Shown here piece after piece: positions 45,050-58,300 of a stretch of 59,348 bases of DNA. The DNA lies in contig JAULBX010025564.1 in the NCBI GenBank assembly GCA_032358255.1, forward strand, positions 1 to 59,348. The letters are read 5' to 3'. The first letter of the stretch is position 1. Every line of letters starts with the position of its first letter. The notes under the pieces were generated by a model. The model was not told the DNA's origin. It ran no database searches and worked only from the letters and a program-made list of their open reading frames with translations. The DNA is from Heterotrichella gracilis. Lineage: Eukaryota; Sar; Xanthophyceae; Tribonematales; Xanthonemataceae. The translations under genes were made by a program, and so were the position numbers.

Positions 45050-47607
45050 TCAGGTTGCAACTGGCAGCACATTCCTCAGCACAATCTCCTCAGGAGTGCA
45101 GTGCTCGCTGACGCTGAAGGGCAGCAGGGCAGCCTGGGCGATGTCATCCACATCCATCATACGCTCAGGGTCCGTGCCCTTGAAGTCAGCGGTCATGCTT
45201 GTCCTCACAAAGCCAGGCTCGATGCATGTCACCTTGATATTCTTGGCACGCAAATCCTGCGCACATGTGGAAGGTCAGCGATTTCAACTTCTTATGTTCT
45301 CATGGTCACTGTGCACCCGTGCTATTTGCGCGCCAGCGATGCCTGATGGGTACGGTTGGGGTAGTTAGTGAAACCTCGTAGCTCGACCTTTTTCACTGCC
45401 CTCTACTTCATTTAGATGGCTGTGATAGTCACAAATGATGACGTACCTTCACTTTTGCAAATGGCTTGTCATCTCAAGCGTGCGCTATATGGTCTCAAGC
45501 AAGCACCAAGAGCGTGGCACACAAGGCTCAAGCGGGAGCTAGAGTTGCAAGGGTTTGGCGCATCGCAAGCGGACCCTAGATTGTTTGTGCTCAAGACACA
45601 AGGTGGCAGAGTGGTCTACCTTCTGGTCTACGTGGACGACATTTTGGTTGCGGGTCACCTAGAGGACATCAAGGGCATCAAGGCGAGACTGATGGCTACA
45701 TTTGATGTGAGGGACCTTGGAGACGCTACCTATTTTCTCGGGATGGAGATACTACGTGACAGAGCGGCGCGTACGATTCAATTGACACAGCGCGGCATGG
45801 CGACGGACTTGATGAATATTGTTTATCATCCTTGATTTATTCCCATGTGTTCTTTGATATGGCATAAGCCAATGCCCTATTAAAAAAGTGTTTGCAATTG
45901 TAACTAATACCCATGAATATCCTGCAAACAGCACGACGCAGCAAATCAAGGCCCAAACGTGTCGTACCTGGGCCCCAGGCTGGGTTCTGCTCCCAGAGGT
46001 CGTTGGCAAACTACTAGATATATGCTGTGGCCCTCGCCCACGGGTCACATGCCATGGACAGTAATCAACACCAATACTGTATTCATGCAGAATTGCAATG
46101 TTGACAAGAAACAAGCAATTCGCCTGACAGTGTGACATCGCATGTGCACTGTGCGCATTGTGCATATAATGCAATGTCGGACTTCCAAGTTGGCATGATC
46201 CGCACCGCATAGCATGACTTTGCCCAGCCACGCAGCGCCCATTTTGAAGTGGAATACACTGCATTGCCGGGGCTCGTTGACACCCCCGCCATACTGTCAA
46301 TGAAGATGATGGCGCCGCCCCCCGCCTGGGCCATTGCGGGTGCCAAGCGCGCAGTCAAGCGCATGGGGGTCTGCACATTGACCATAATGGTGGTCTCCCA
46401 ATCATCAGGATTGCCTGCACAGGACCGTAAGTCCAATGTAACTCATGTAAATGATCTATGTGGTACGTATGTAGTGGATGCTCATCATAGCAAAAGCGCA
46501 GTGCATCCAATGCGTCAGTGCATGCTGCTCGATGCATGCATATGCCAATCAGTGCATGCAAATGCGCCAGATTCAAGCTGGAGAGATGTCACATGTACAT
46601 GCGCATGTACAGGCCTAGAGTGCACACACCCTGTGAATGTGCCACCGGGCTATATGTGCGCATGGCAGTGACATCATGACAGGCACTGGGCGCTGCTGGC
46701 TCTGATAGCTGGAATAGGGCTGCAACTACCTACCCTGGAAAATTGCCTCCACCCCACTCTCCCCGCCAGTTCCTGCATTGTTCACAAAGACATCCACACA
46801 GCCCCCTGCCAACTCCAGTGCCTTCTGTGCCATATCATCCACATCCTTGGGACTGGAAATGTCACATGGCAGCACCTCCACGCGATCGCATCCAGTAGAT
46901 TTGCACTGCTCTGCAACCTGTAGATCAGGGACGATACGTCACGGTCAAGTTCAGAGATAGCTCGCATCATGCTCGCATGCATGTGGTCCACTCCAGCTGG
47001 AAAGAGGTGTTGTAGTGTGAGAGGGGTTCAGGATCCTCTGGAGCTGCGTGCAATTACAAGCAACTCACAACCCCCTTGGTGGACCGGTACAAAGATGGCC
47101 CGCCGCCCGGACCTCACAAACCATATGCTATTCATGCTGTAACATAAACCAGGGTGCGCCCACAGCTGCACGCATGGTCTCTATGTGTCATTGGCAAAAT
47201 GATGGAGGCAACTGCCGATGGACAACCCCTATTAGATAATTTCTGTGTATTGCTGAAGAATCCAATACAAAAACCATGCTGACAGTGCCCCGTTACAATA
47301 GCAAACCATGCAGCACTGCCACTGGTAGGTTATGTGGAGAAGGGCGTTTAGAGGCCAGCAAGCCAGGGTGCTGTCTTCCACTGGTCCCTCTAATTATCTC
47401 CAGGAGGTGAGTCAATCGTCTGCAGTCTCAGCAGTAAGCTGCTTTACACCAACCACTCACCTCCTTGAGGCTGTCAACAGACCTTGCCACCAGAATCATC
47501 AGGGAGGCCCCCTGGCCAGCATATGCAGTGGCAATGGCTGCACCAATACCCCGGCTGGCTCCTGTCACAAGGCAACGCTTGCCTGACAAAGTCTTGCTAC
47601 CTGTCAT
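45050..47607 (-). CDS. Short-chain dehydrogenase/reductase (classical SDR)
   Basis: Four exons (47607-47461, 46917-46734, 46414-46206 and 45256-45050) join in frame to 248 aa, the usual length for classical SDRs. The cofactor motif TGASRGIG is at residues 15-22 and NNAG at 95-98. The catalytic triad Ser151, Tyr164 and Lys168 lies in IDSMAG and YSTSK, followed by the EPGFVRT segment typical of the family. It should be a soluble NAD(P)(H)-dependent oxidoreductase acting on a small alcohol or carbonyl substrate that cannot be named. An ATG three codons upstream (47616) is an alternative start. The last intron (45257-46205) carries a reverse-transcriptase relic in the opposite orientation. The gene is next to the globin and the P450 array. 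Confidence 0.92.
45413..45835 (+). mobile_element. Ty1/copia retrotransposon RT fragment
   Basis: About 140 codons of a copia-type reverse transcriptase remain. They include the family hallmarks KRALYGLKQAPRAW, VYVDDILVAG (the catalytic YVDD box), DVRDLGDATYFLGMEI and the start of the following connection region. A stop (TAG) precedes the first ATG, the frame ends after QRGMATDLMN, and no integrase, RNase H, gag or LTR was found alongside. It sits in the last intron of the SDR gene, antisense to it, and is an inactive fragment. Confidence 0.88.
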
Positions 47608-49315
47608 GGTGCTCAACGCACTGTAAACCTGCTAAAACCTGCTCAGGTGGGTGTTAAAGGCTGACACCCCCAGTAGAAACGTTTTTTAAAGATTGAAGTG
47701 TAGGCTCAGACAGAGCACAGAACAGAGATGCTTAAGCTTGTTCTTTTGTAGGGTGTGGCTCAGTCTGTGCGCTTGTCTTTAGCGCTTTAAACGACTTGCA
47801 GGCAGTCGTGTGTGCTAGAATTTGCGACGAACAGCAATCGAAGCCATGGGGCAGCCGCTGAGTCAATTTGATGCTGCCTGCTAACCCTATATTAGGGTAA
47901 TGTGCAGTGAAGCCAAGGTGATAACCACCCACAAATTGGGTGGCCTTTGCCACAGGCATACGCATGCTCGAGAGAGAGAGAGTTCTGTACAGGCTCTAGA
48001 GGCAGATTGCACCTGTGAACAACTGCATTATTTGGCAGCCTGACTGCCGTGAGCGGCCAGGTGGAACATCATTCTAAAAAAAAGCCTACTGTGCAATATT
48101 CGCTCGCCAACATGCATTAAATGGCACACCTTGTTCCATAAGTAGAGTGTACATGACTTTTCCTTTATATAAGTAAGGTGCAGCTCCATGTCTCCTGGAG
48201 AGCTATTTGCAATTCACCATAAGCCCATGCAGGCATGGCGTTGGCAGAGTGCAGGCAGTCATCACAATCATCACACCATGTGCACTCCTTCTCTTTGTTC
48301 ATGAATGAAAATTATACATCCAAAATTTACTGGAACACAGGATGGCAGGCATCCGCCAACAGGCTGCCCCCATGCTCCACACGCGCTCGAGCGGAGAATG
48401 GTTTGCAAGCTCTGGCAGCAAATATTGCACCTGTCAGCAGCATCCTTTGGCATCCCTGAAGTTGGGGTATGGTAATTTTGAATATAATTCAGTACTCCCT
48501 AAACTCATTGTGCACCCGCCCACATGCAGGCTGCAGCCGGGCATTTCTGCAATCCCGTGGCATGCCACCCACGCCCACCCAATAAAGGCTGTGTAGTGAC
48601 AATTGTGCAGTGTGATCTTGGTGGGGTACGTGCATGTCATGCAATGCGTCTGCCAATTTCCTACTGCGTGTCCCACACTGCTGGGACCCCCAGTGAGTGT
48701 GTGCGTAGATGTACTCCAGCCCACAACTGCTAGGAGCAAAAGGTTGTTAGAGGTGTTGCTACTATACACCAGGAACCCTGGTTAGACTGTTCACAAAGTT
48801 TTAAGAGTGACTACTGCAGTGTGCACCATGGCAGGGCCATGACTCATGGCATGGGTTGAGCAAAAAGCAGGGCGCATTTTGGCAGCAACTTCGAGACAGC
48901 ACTCGTCTTACCCCAGGTTGCATATCGCAGAAATGTCAGGGTACAAATAATACATCAGGCGAATAGGGATGCAACCCCCCCCATTACAAATTACATTTCT
49001 GAGCATTCCAGGGTCCCCCAGCATACTGCTGATGTGTCGCACCAGGGAGCAAGCAAACCACAGAAAGGTTTTGCAGGTTTCTTCAAGACTCTTGACCCCA
49101 GTCAAACGTTGTGCAAGCGTGTTGGTGTGCCAAGGCATTCTAGCAAAGGGTTTGCGTTCCTTACAAGGCTCTAAACCGTCTGACAGCTCGGTAGTAGTTT
49201 CTGCATGAGAATCTGACATGCGGGGGATCGCTGCCCAAGGAGTCCATATGGGATCAACACTGTGTAGCGACGCACACATAGGTTATGCTGGCTTGACGGA
49301 AGGTCAGGAGGCAGC
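47608..49315. other. Divergent spacer between SDR and DDT gene
   Basis: About 1.7 kb containing both promoters. I see a short GAGAGAGAGAGAG tract near 47970-47981 and no coding exon, RNA gene or repeat family I can support. Confidence 0.45.
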
Positions 49316-52300
49316 ATGAAGAAGGCTGGAGGAGTGAGAAAAGGGAGGGAGAAACAGGACAAGAAAGTCCTGCCATCTCAGGTGCGGAACAACGACATCC
49401 ATCTTTTTGTTTGGGGTGTGCAAGTCTAGCATTCATGACCTTGGTGCCGCACGATGTGACCAGCCCAAGGTTTGTTAAGGCAGCATTGACAATCTTCAAA
49501 CATCGGGCAACTCTGCGTATAGATGTGCGTCGTTCGTGGGCATCATTTGACGATACCGTGCAACTTTCAAACTCGATACTGCTGCCTGTGCGCCAGTTCG
49601 TCTCTGAAACACGCACCCGCTCCCCGCACAGTGAGTTCTGTATGCAAGTGGTGCACGAAATTTTCCCTTGTAGCGCTTAGAGGGCGGGTTGTTGGGAATC
49701 TACTACGAGAGGGCACTCCATGCCTCGAAAGGCCCAACACCCGTGGCGTCAACTGATACAGTCTGCTGCCGTAGCAAATGCATGGATATGCTGCAGCACA
49801 TACGTCTCGCTTTTAAATGCGTTATCCACTGTTTCTGTCCGATATGGGTGTCCACCCTCTCGTGGGCTGCCCAGGATGTGTCCGTCTCACTAAACGCCAC
49901 ATGCGGGTGTGGGGTACCCTTCTGCCGCACTCCACGCTGCGCGGCAGCAAAGCGCACTCGGCCGCGCAAGTATACCGTTCTCCACCACGTCCCTGCCACG
50001 TTAACGAGTCATCTATTCGTCAGCAACCCGATTTTGCCCCGGGTCCTGATGGGTGGCATGTTTACTCACATGGGCTGCAATACGCCCCAGGCTGGACCGT
50101 CCCGGGTGATGCGCCCTTGGCAGCGACGCAGCCCACACCACCCGCGACGTCAGTACTTTCACACCATACTCCCACCAGCAGCTTCTCGCATGACATCCCC
50201 TGCCATCTGAATCCTTTGTGCACAACCCTTGCCCTCGAACGCCCCACGTGGATTCCGCCCCAGGCCATCCTGGTACCTCCCACAACACACCTTTGGCCCC
50301 GCCAACCTTGCCCAGTATCACCCACCTTGCCTGCCGCAGGATGGCTATTATGAGGAGCACGCTGTGTCTGCCCCCTACAACTTGGTGCCTGGGGGTGCAG
50401 CCAGTGGCAGCCTGCCCCTGCGCCTCTTGGACACCTTCAGCTTCTACATCACATATGAGGACGGGGCAGAGCAGCTGGTGGGGCTGGAGGAGATGGCAGA
50501 CGGTGAGCAACAGTGCACCCAGCTGGGTGACAGCGTGCTGGTAGCTGTGTCTCCTGGGCTGGGCGGTGCACACAGGCGGGGCCTGAGCCATGGGTGCAGT
50601 TTAGGGGGCTGGCAGTTTGTCCTTGCAGGCACCTTTGCCTTGCGGTACACAAGTCATGAAAATATCTATGACGTCTTGGAGGAGGCACTTGCCCAAGTTA
50701 TTCCCCCGCACCTCCGCTCAGGCATGCACATCAGCAACCATTGTGGTCTTCACCAATCCCCATGCACTATCCGTGTTCTTGGAAGTAAGTATGCACCACC
50801 CTTGCGCCGCTTGCACCACCAACCACCGCCCCACCCACCACCCCCTTCCACCATCCCCAGGCACCGTGGACAACCTGGCGGTGCACCTGAAGGGCACCTT
50901 GCTGGACCACCGCCAGGCTGCGCAGGCCATAGCAGAGGCCAAGGCAAGCGCCAAGGTGAAGGTGCGCGCGGGGCCGCTGCGCGACTGGTGCCTGGACTAC
51001 TCGCGCCAGGCGGGGCTGTGGGCGGTCACGGACGGGGCGTGGTACAGGTGCGCGCGGCTGGCGGGTGGGGTGTAGGATTTAGGGATCAGAGTCACGCGGC
51101 ATGGAATGGTTATGTGGTGGAGGCGATGGATTCGCTGTGTGGTTGTGGGTTGGCAAGGATGGGGTTTTCCTTAAGGGTTCCGAGTGGACAAGCAGGTCGC
51201 CAGGCTAAAAACGGAGCAATTCATTTTATTGGCTGTGGGGTGAGGGTGGGAGACTGTGGTCTGCAGTCGTGGTGCGCCGGGAGCTGGTGTCGGTATGGCT
51301 GGTGCGGCACACGCTAATGTAGGGTTTTGTGCCCCCACAGGCTGGTGACTCCTGCGCCAGAATACACGGCCATCTTCCAGCCCACCCTCCGGCGCCTGCA
51401 CATCGCCACCCGGGGAGCCGAATTCATCACCAGCAACCCTAAGGCAGGGTATCAGGACGCGGGCAACCAGCTGCTGCTGGATTGGCCCATAGAGGTGGAG
51501 GTGGAAGATGAGGAGGACCCCGGGGTGGACACGTTCCAGCCGTACGCTGATTTCTACCCCTTGGGGCTCCAGGAGGAGGACATGACCCAGGATGCGTACT
51601 TTTTTGCGGCGGAGCTGGCGCCGTTCCTTGGGCGGCACGCTCTGGCGGTGCGTTTGCTGTCCTGTGTTGGGCCTTGGGCTGTGCCATGGCTTATGCGCGC
51701 CGCATTGTGCATGCATTTATCTGGCTGGCCAGTGCGTGGTGAGGGTGTTTGTGTTGGGGGGGGGAAGGAACGCCTCCACCGCTGGACATGCTCAGCAATC
51801 CACACCATGGCAATACCATGCATCGCTAATTAGGGTGTGCCGCCGTGCAGAGCCCTTTCCTCAAAACCCTAGCCGGCGTGGCTGACGTGAAGCTGGACCT
51901 GCTGACCACGCAAGGGGGGAGGCTGCGCAAAACCATCACGAGGGCGCCCCCCGCCAACCCTGCGGAGCGTCCTGTGCCCCACAAGGGCTTCAGGTCCAGC
52001 CCTGACATGCTGCCCACGCTGCTCATGATCTGGGACTTCTGCCACACATACAGGTGCGCACCGGTACACAAGGTCCATGCGCCGGCTCGCTCAAGCATGG
52101 AGCTCAGGACAAGGCGTGCACGCTGATGTATGCATGCATCCATTCAGAAATGGAAGTCGGGTGGAGTTTGCACGATGCATACATGCCGACAGCCAATGGC
52201 ACCAGCAGGGCATTGCGCCCATGCGCCCTTGAAGATATCCAGAATCCCCCGTTTGGAATACGAGCAATGCGCCCTCGCATCTTGACTTTTGGCTAACCTG

Positions 52301-55300
52301 GCTTCAAAGCTGGAAAGCAAATACTTACTTACTTATCTTGACTTTTGTGGTCCAAAAAAAGAAAAAATTATAGATTTCATCTAAATCGGTAAAGGATAGT
52401 AAATATACCTGGTACCATCCCCTGCAGGGCGCTGTTGCGGCTACCGCCCTTCTCACTCGACCGCCTGGAGGTGGCGTTCATGGAGCCCTTGCCAGAAGGT
52501 GTAACCCTAGCTAAGGGCGAGCAGGTTGATGCGGAGGTCAAGGTGGAGACGCCAGGTGAGCTCAGGGGAATGCATGGGGCTGGCTGAGGGAGGGTGGTGG
52601 TGCGCAGCTGTACCTTATGTGGTGTTCATGATGCACCCTGCAACCTCAGATACAGGCGCACATGGTGGCTGCGATTCGGCCTAGCAAACCCTCTCTCTTC
52701 TGCGCACCCTGTTTCATAATGTCCGTCACCATTGTTTGTGACCTCTGGGGTCTCACGTGGGTTGCTGTCTCCATACAGACCAAGGGCACGACAGCGATGT
52801 TGGCGGTAGTGACGGTGGTAGAGCAGGCAGCGAGGGAGGCAAGGCGGGCAGCGACAGCGGCAAAGGGGTCCGCAAGGGGTACAGGCGCAAGGAGGAAGTG
52901 AAGGAGGAGCCGGCAGTGCTAGAGTGCGTTGAGAGCATGTATGCATTGCCTTGCTCCACTGGTGGTGGATGCATTGCAAAGGCTGCGCGCGGTACTGTGA
53001 ATTCATTTCCCACTTCCTACCCCCTTGGCTGTTCCCAATCCTTGCTGGCGAGCTGGGAGGCTGTGGAATGGATCACCCACCCTCTTTGCAGCTGTGCATC
53101 GTTCTACAGGATCTCTCCTATCCCATTCCTGCATAAGACCCAATCCAGCGCCCGTATATCCCTGCAGAAGTACTCAACTAGCTCTATGGACGCCGCACGC
53201 CCGTGCACGCACAATGACATGCATGCCCAATGACAATGCCCCTTCACTGTCCCCTAACCCCTCCTGGCTGCCTCCCACAGGCCCGGCCTGCACTGCCAGG
53301 GCGCCCTGCTGCGCGACCTGCACTCCGCCATGCTGCGCCTGATGGAGGGCCTGGAGGAGGACGTGCTTGAGGCGCCAACCCTAGAAGGGTATGGGGCCGC
53401 CGCTGAGCTGGCGCCGCAGGATGTGTACCGCCCGCTTTTGCCGGTGGTGTGGCCGGACCTGGTGCGCCACGTCATGGATGACCAGGTGGGTGGGGTGGCT
53501 GGGTAGGCGGGGGTGGGGATGGTGTGATGGGTGTGGGTAGGAGTGGGGATGGGGATCACAAGTAGATTAAGTCAATTGATTCAATAATCCGCATCACAAT
53601 CTGGACATTAAATGGTATATTGTACAAAGTACGATCAAATGAACAGGAATTTTAATAATTGAATCCTGCTGCGTCGCGCATCGATACCCATCACCCACCC
53701 ACTCCCTCCGCCCCTTACCCCGCGCCCCTGACCCCAATCCCCCTCCTCCACCTCCCCAGAGCGCGCTGGCCATCGGCGACGCCGCCTTTGCCGTGGTGAA
53801 GCGCATGCGGGACACCGAGTACCACCAGCTGACATGCAGGGAGCGCCTGGCGCTGCTGGCCGCCTTGGTGCACATGACTGCAGACACCGAGGTCATGCGC
53901 AATGCGCTGGATGAGCTCGTGCCTGAGGGGGGGGGCGCCGCCAGCGCGCACTGCGGGCGGCCCTTGGGGGAGGATGGGAGTGGAGATGTGTACCATTTGC
54001 TAGGGGGGGACAACTCGGGGGGGCGCGTGTTTGTGCAGGAGGCGGATGGTGAGGGGTGGGCATACTTTCAGGCGGAGCAGGTAGGGCAAGAGCGGGTGCA
54101 GGGGTCGGAAGAGGAGGGGTATTGCATGGTTGTGGTCCTCCATCGTGGCGGCGACTTTCTGCAATTGCTGTGCATTGTCATCGAGCTCCTGATGATGGCT
54201 GTATGGTGTCCATATGGCTGTAACCACGGCTGTGATATAGTCATGCATGATGGGCATGGGTGGAAGGGCTACAATACCCACAGGCGGCATGTGCCTCGCA
54301 AGTGTTCTGCCAAGCTGCCATGCATGCCCATCCACCAGTCGTCGGCTTGCAGCAATGCACGTGTCCCGCACTCCACTGTAGTTGGATGGTCAACCAATCT
54401 CCCTCCCTCCCAGGTCCCCTCCCTTGTGCGCTGGCTGGAAGCCGGGTCAGACGCCGAGCAGGATTTGGCTGAGTCCCTGTACGAGTGCATGACCCCTGCC
54501 CAGCACCGTCGCTACCGCGCGCTTGACCCCAACAGTGAGATGGAGCCGGAGGAGCGGGAGCAGGACATGCAACAGGGGCCAAGGCGCACCTCGGTAGGGT
54601 TTTTCAACGTTGTTTCAGGGTCAGTTGCTGATTGCCTCCCCTGGGGTCTTTCAAATCTTCATCATGATTGATGTGTGATGCTATCATTTACAGTATGATA
54701 AACACACAAAAAAAGTTGGAAATGCGCGCACAGAGCTACTGTGGTGTCAACCCAGGTCGCTGACTCCCCCCCACCAATCCCCCCCACCCCGCAGCGCCTG
54801 GCACCAAAATCGGGCGAGCCAGGCCAGCATCCCCGCGGCGCCTCCACCCTGGCGCCCGACCAAATCCACGACGGGTACGCCGCTGCGCGCCGCCCCGCGC
54901 CCTTCTCCGACCACCTGCGCGCCGAGCTGCTGTCGCTGATGGGCGCGGTGCACTTTTGGGAGAAGAGCGACGACTGGTTCCAGGCGCACGCAGCCACCGT
55001 CAGCAGCCTGCAGGTGGCGCAGGGGGGGAGGCACTTTGGCAGGTGGGTGGATGGGGATGCGGTGGGTGGGGTGGGGTGAGGGGGCGGAGAGGGTTACGGG
55101 CCTGGTGGCCACATGACTACGGAATAGTGTTTGAATGGTTTAATATAATAAAGATTGTTTGCATGTGCTGTGGGCTGGTGTACAAAAGTGGTACGCCAAG
55201 GTCTCATGCACGTTGTCCAACCTGTTTGTTATTGTACCAAGGTATCAGGGGGTTGTGCATTGCGTAGCGGAGGAAATTTGGTCCTGCAGGGCTAGTACCA

Positions 55301-58300
55301 GGACCAATTCCGCCTCATTATTCCCACATGACCTAACCCTTACCACTGCCTCCCCACACAGGCTCCTGTGGCTTGTTGAGGAGCTAGTGTACGAAGACCT
55401 GCTGAAGGGCACCGGGTGGGGTCGCAGGCGCGGGTGGTTCAGGGAGCAGCTGGAGGAGGCACACACAGTGTCACAGGTGGGGGCAGGCAGGCTGGTGGGC
55501 CGGTCAATGCAGGCAGTTATAGTACATTTTTTTGTATATTATTTTTCTGTTATATGTTTCAAGGGGTGCAGGGACTTCAGCTACCTCCTGCCTTTGCAAA
55601 ACCAGGAAGCCTTTAACTTTACCTTTTTACCTTGTAATGGTGGCTGTTGGCTGGACATGGGCCTGGTGAAACCTACACATGTGATACAGGATGGCCGGCA
55701 TTGGGCCACGGCTGGCGGTGCCATTGCCATTGTACGCCAGGTGTGGCCCACATGGTGCTATAGATTTGAATGCACGTGCTGGCCATCCCTTCTCAAGTGG
55801 CGCCAAACCCCCACCCCTTAAAGGTTTAGGTCTAATTTTCACTCGCCACACCGCATAACCCACCTCCCCCACCCCTCCCTGCCCAGGTGGCGGTGGTCGC
55901 ATGCCAGCTGGCCACCCACTGCCGCCAGCCCGAGGAGATGGGCTTTGTGCTGCGGGACGACTTCATGGCCGCTGCCCGCCGCATGCGCATGTTTGGCAGC
56001 GTGCACGTGCCGCAGCCCGAGGACCGTGCGGTGCTTGTGCGCAGCGCCTACACCCAGCACCTAAGGCAGCTGCCCAGGCGCGAGGCCAGGGAGGATGTGT
56101 TCAGGCCAGACTGGCCCTGGGCGGCGGAGTGCAGGATAGCAGAGGTGCGGACGGGCAATAGGGTGTGGGTTGAGGATGAGGTTGGCAAGGTGGAGATTTC
56201 TAAGAGTGGCCGTGGGGACGAGGGGTTGCAGTATTGAGTATTGATGGTTGCATCCTAAACCTTCAACCCTAAACCTTCCTTCAACCATAAACCCTGAACA
56301 AGGTCGGTGCAAGGGATTGGAGTGGGCGTCAGGATGGATCTGTGTAGGTAAATCTTAGCCTCTCACCCATTTCTACACCCGCAGGTTGCCTTTGCGCGCA
56401 CCGTGAGCCTGCTCAAGGCCAGCATCACCGGCAAGCCCATCTTCCAGGTGGCGGATGACGAGAACAGCGTCAACGCGTGGATGCTGGTGCACTGCCCGCG
56501 GCCAGGGGAGGGATCGGAGCTGGGGCCAGGGGAGGACGAGATTGACTGGACGCACTTCAGCTTTGGGCATGGCTTCCGGCTGCCCAGGCCCAAGGTGGAG
56601 GCGGTGGGGGGAGGGGAGGAGGGGATGCAGGTGGGTGGGGCTGTGTGAGGGGGAGTCCATTAGGCGGCCAGCGCATAGCTGGCACTTCAATCCACTGCGT
56701 TACCAGCCGCAAACTGTGCTCAGAGATCGCCCAGGCAACATTGATCACAGCAATTCCCATGCGCTGCCTGTCAATGATCCCCATGCGCTGCCATGATGCG
56801 CAAAACAGTCGCTCCTTGCGGCGGCTCCTCTGCTGCGCTTGTTCCATGACCCTGTGCATGCCTGCTCTGCCCTCGCACCGACCCTGTGTTGGGGGTGCAG
56901 GGCGTGGAAGAAAACGGCGCTCTCAAGGAGGAACCCAACCCCGAAGCACCACCCCCGGGCGTCAAGCCTGAAGATGGCGGCAGCAGTGAATTGATGGGCC
57001 TGGCTGCCATGGATGTGGATGCAGCAGCGGGTGCTGCAGCGCCTGCTGGTCCAATCAAGGAGGAGATCAAGCCCTGCGACGGCACCCCGCCTGCACTCGT
57101 GGCGCTCAAGCAGCAGGTGGGCGAGAGCGTTCCGATGGAGGATGGCATGAAAGAGGATGGCATGGTGTTGGACATGCCGCAAGCAGATCTGGACAGCACA
57201 GCAGACGCGCTGTTTGCCTCCTTCCTGTCCGATCCCCAGCCAGTCCCGGGGACCGATGTCAATATAGCTGCCCTGCTGGCTTCCACTTCGGGGGGGAACA
57301 GTATCATGGGTGACGGCCGCTTTGCGCCGTTCCCGCAGCAGTACCAGGCGGCCGCGCACGAGCAGGGCATGTGGCCGCCTCCGCCGCGGTATGGCGTGGG
57401 CGCGGGGGCGGACGTGCAGTATGGGGTGGATGGTGAGGGGTGGGCTGACGAGATGGCGCCGGTGGCGCGCACCACCCGCAGCCGCGCCACTGTGGCGCAG
57501 TTCTACGAGCTCAACTTCAGCAATGAGGCAGTGGTGAAGAAGGTGGGGCGTGGGGAACATTGGGTTTGTTTTACCTAATGGGGGTGGCTGGTTAAGGTTA
57601 GGGTTCAGGCTGGTAGGTTTTTGTCTGCACATATGATTTACATGCTGCATGGGTGGCCCCTTGTCTCACAATTTGCGCATGTGTGCGTCCATGTCACATG
57701 CATCCAGCGGGTCATGAGTGGCTGCGTGTTTGTGCAGGCTGTTGAGCGCAAGCCCCTGGCGGTGGCGGCGGCGGCAATGGTTGTGCCTGCAGGGGAGGAG
57801 GACCACATGTTTGAAGAGGAGGCCATGGGCAAGATCAGGTGAAAAATCGCTGTGGATTGATGTTATCAGGACAAGAGGACAGGGCGCGTATAAGATGACA
57901 AGATAGGCCAAATGCTGGGTCATGCCATACAAGGCTGCAGTCCTTAAGAAAATTTAGAAGACCAGAAGTTTGGTATTGGCATGGAAGGAAACCCAGAGGT
58001 AGACATTAGGCGGGTTGGCTTAGGAAGGGGAGGTACTGCAGCCCGTCTGGGGCGATGCCCAGCTGCATGTGGACTGTCACTGCCATCTGCACTGTCACCT
58101 GACATCGCCTCCAGCATTGCATGCATTGCGCAGCAGCGTTTTGCATAAAGCCCTTTACATCGTGGGAAGAAAAGAATTCGTCTGTCCACATCGCCAACAC
58201 CCACCCCGGCTCCCCTGCAGGTTCTGGCGCGTGCAGCGCGACATTGTTGCGGTGGGTGTGCACCTTCGCTCCGGCTGCCCCAAGCCCCCCGAGTTCCTCA

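Noticed and set aside
50229..51317. A 362-codon continuous frame on the plus strand
   Set aside because: It reads through at least two introns of the DDT gene. Only parts of it are exons, and its ends are intronic.
56745..57650. A 301-codon frame on the minus strand
   Set aside because: It is the antisense shadow of the long, GC-rich exon 16 of the DDT gene and has no recognisable motif.
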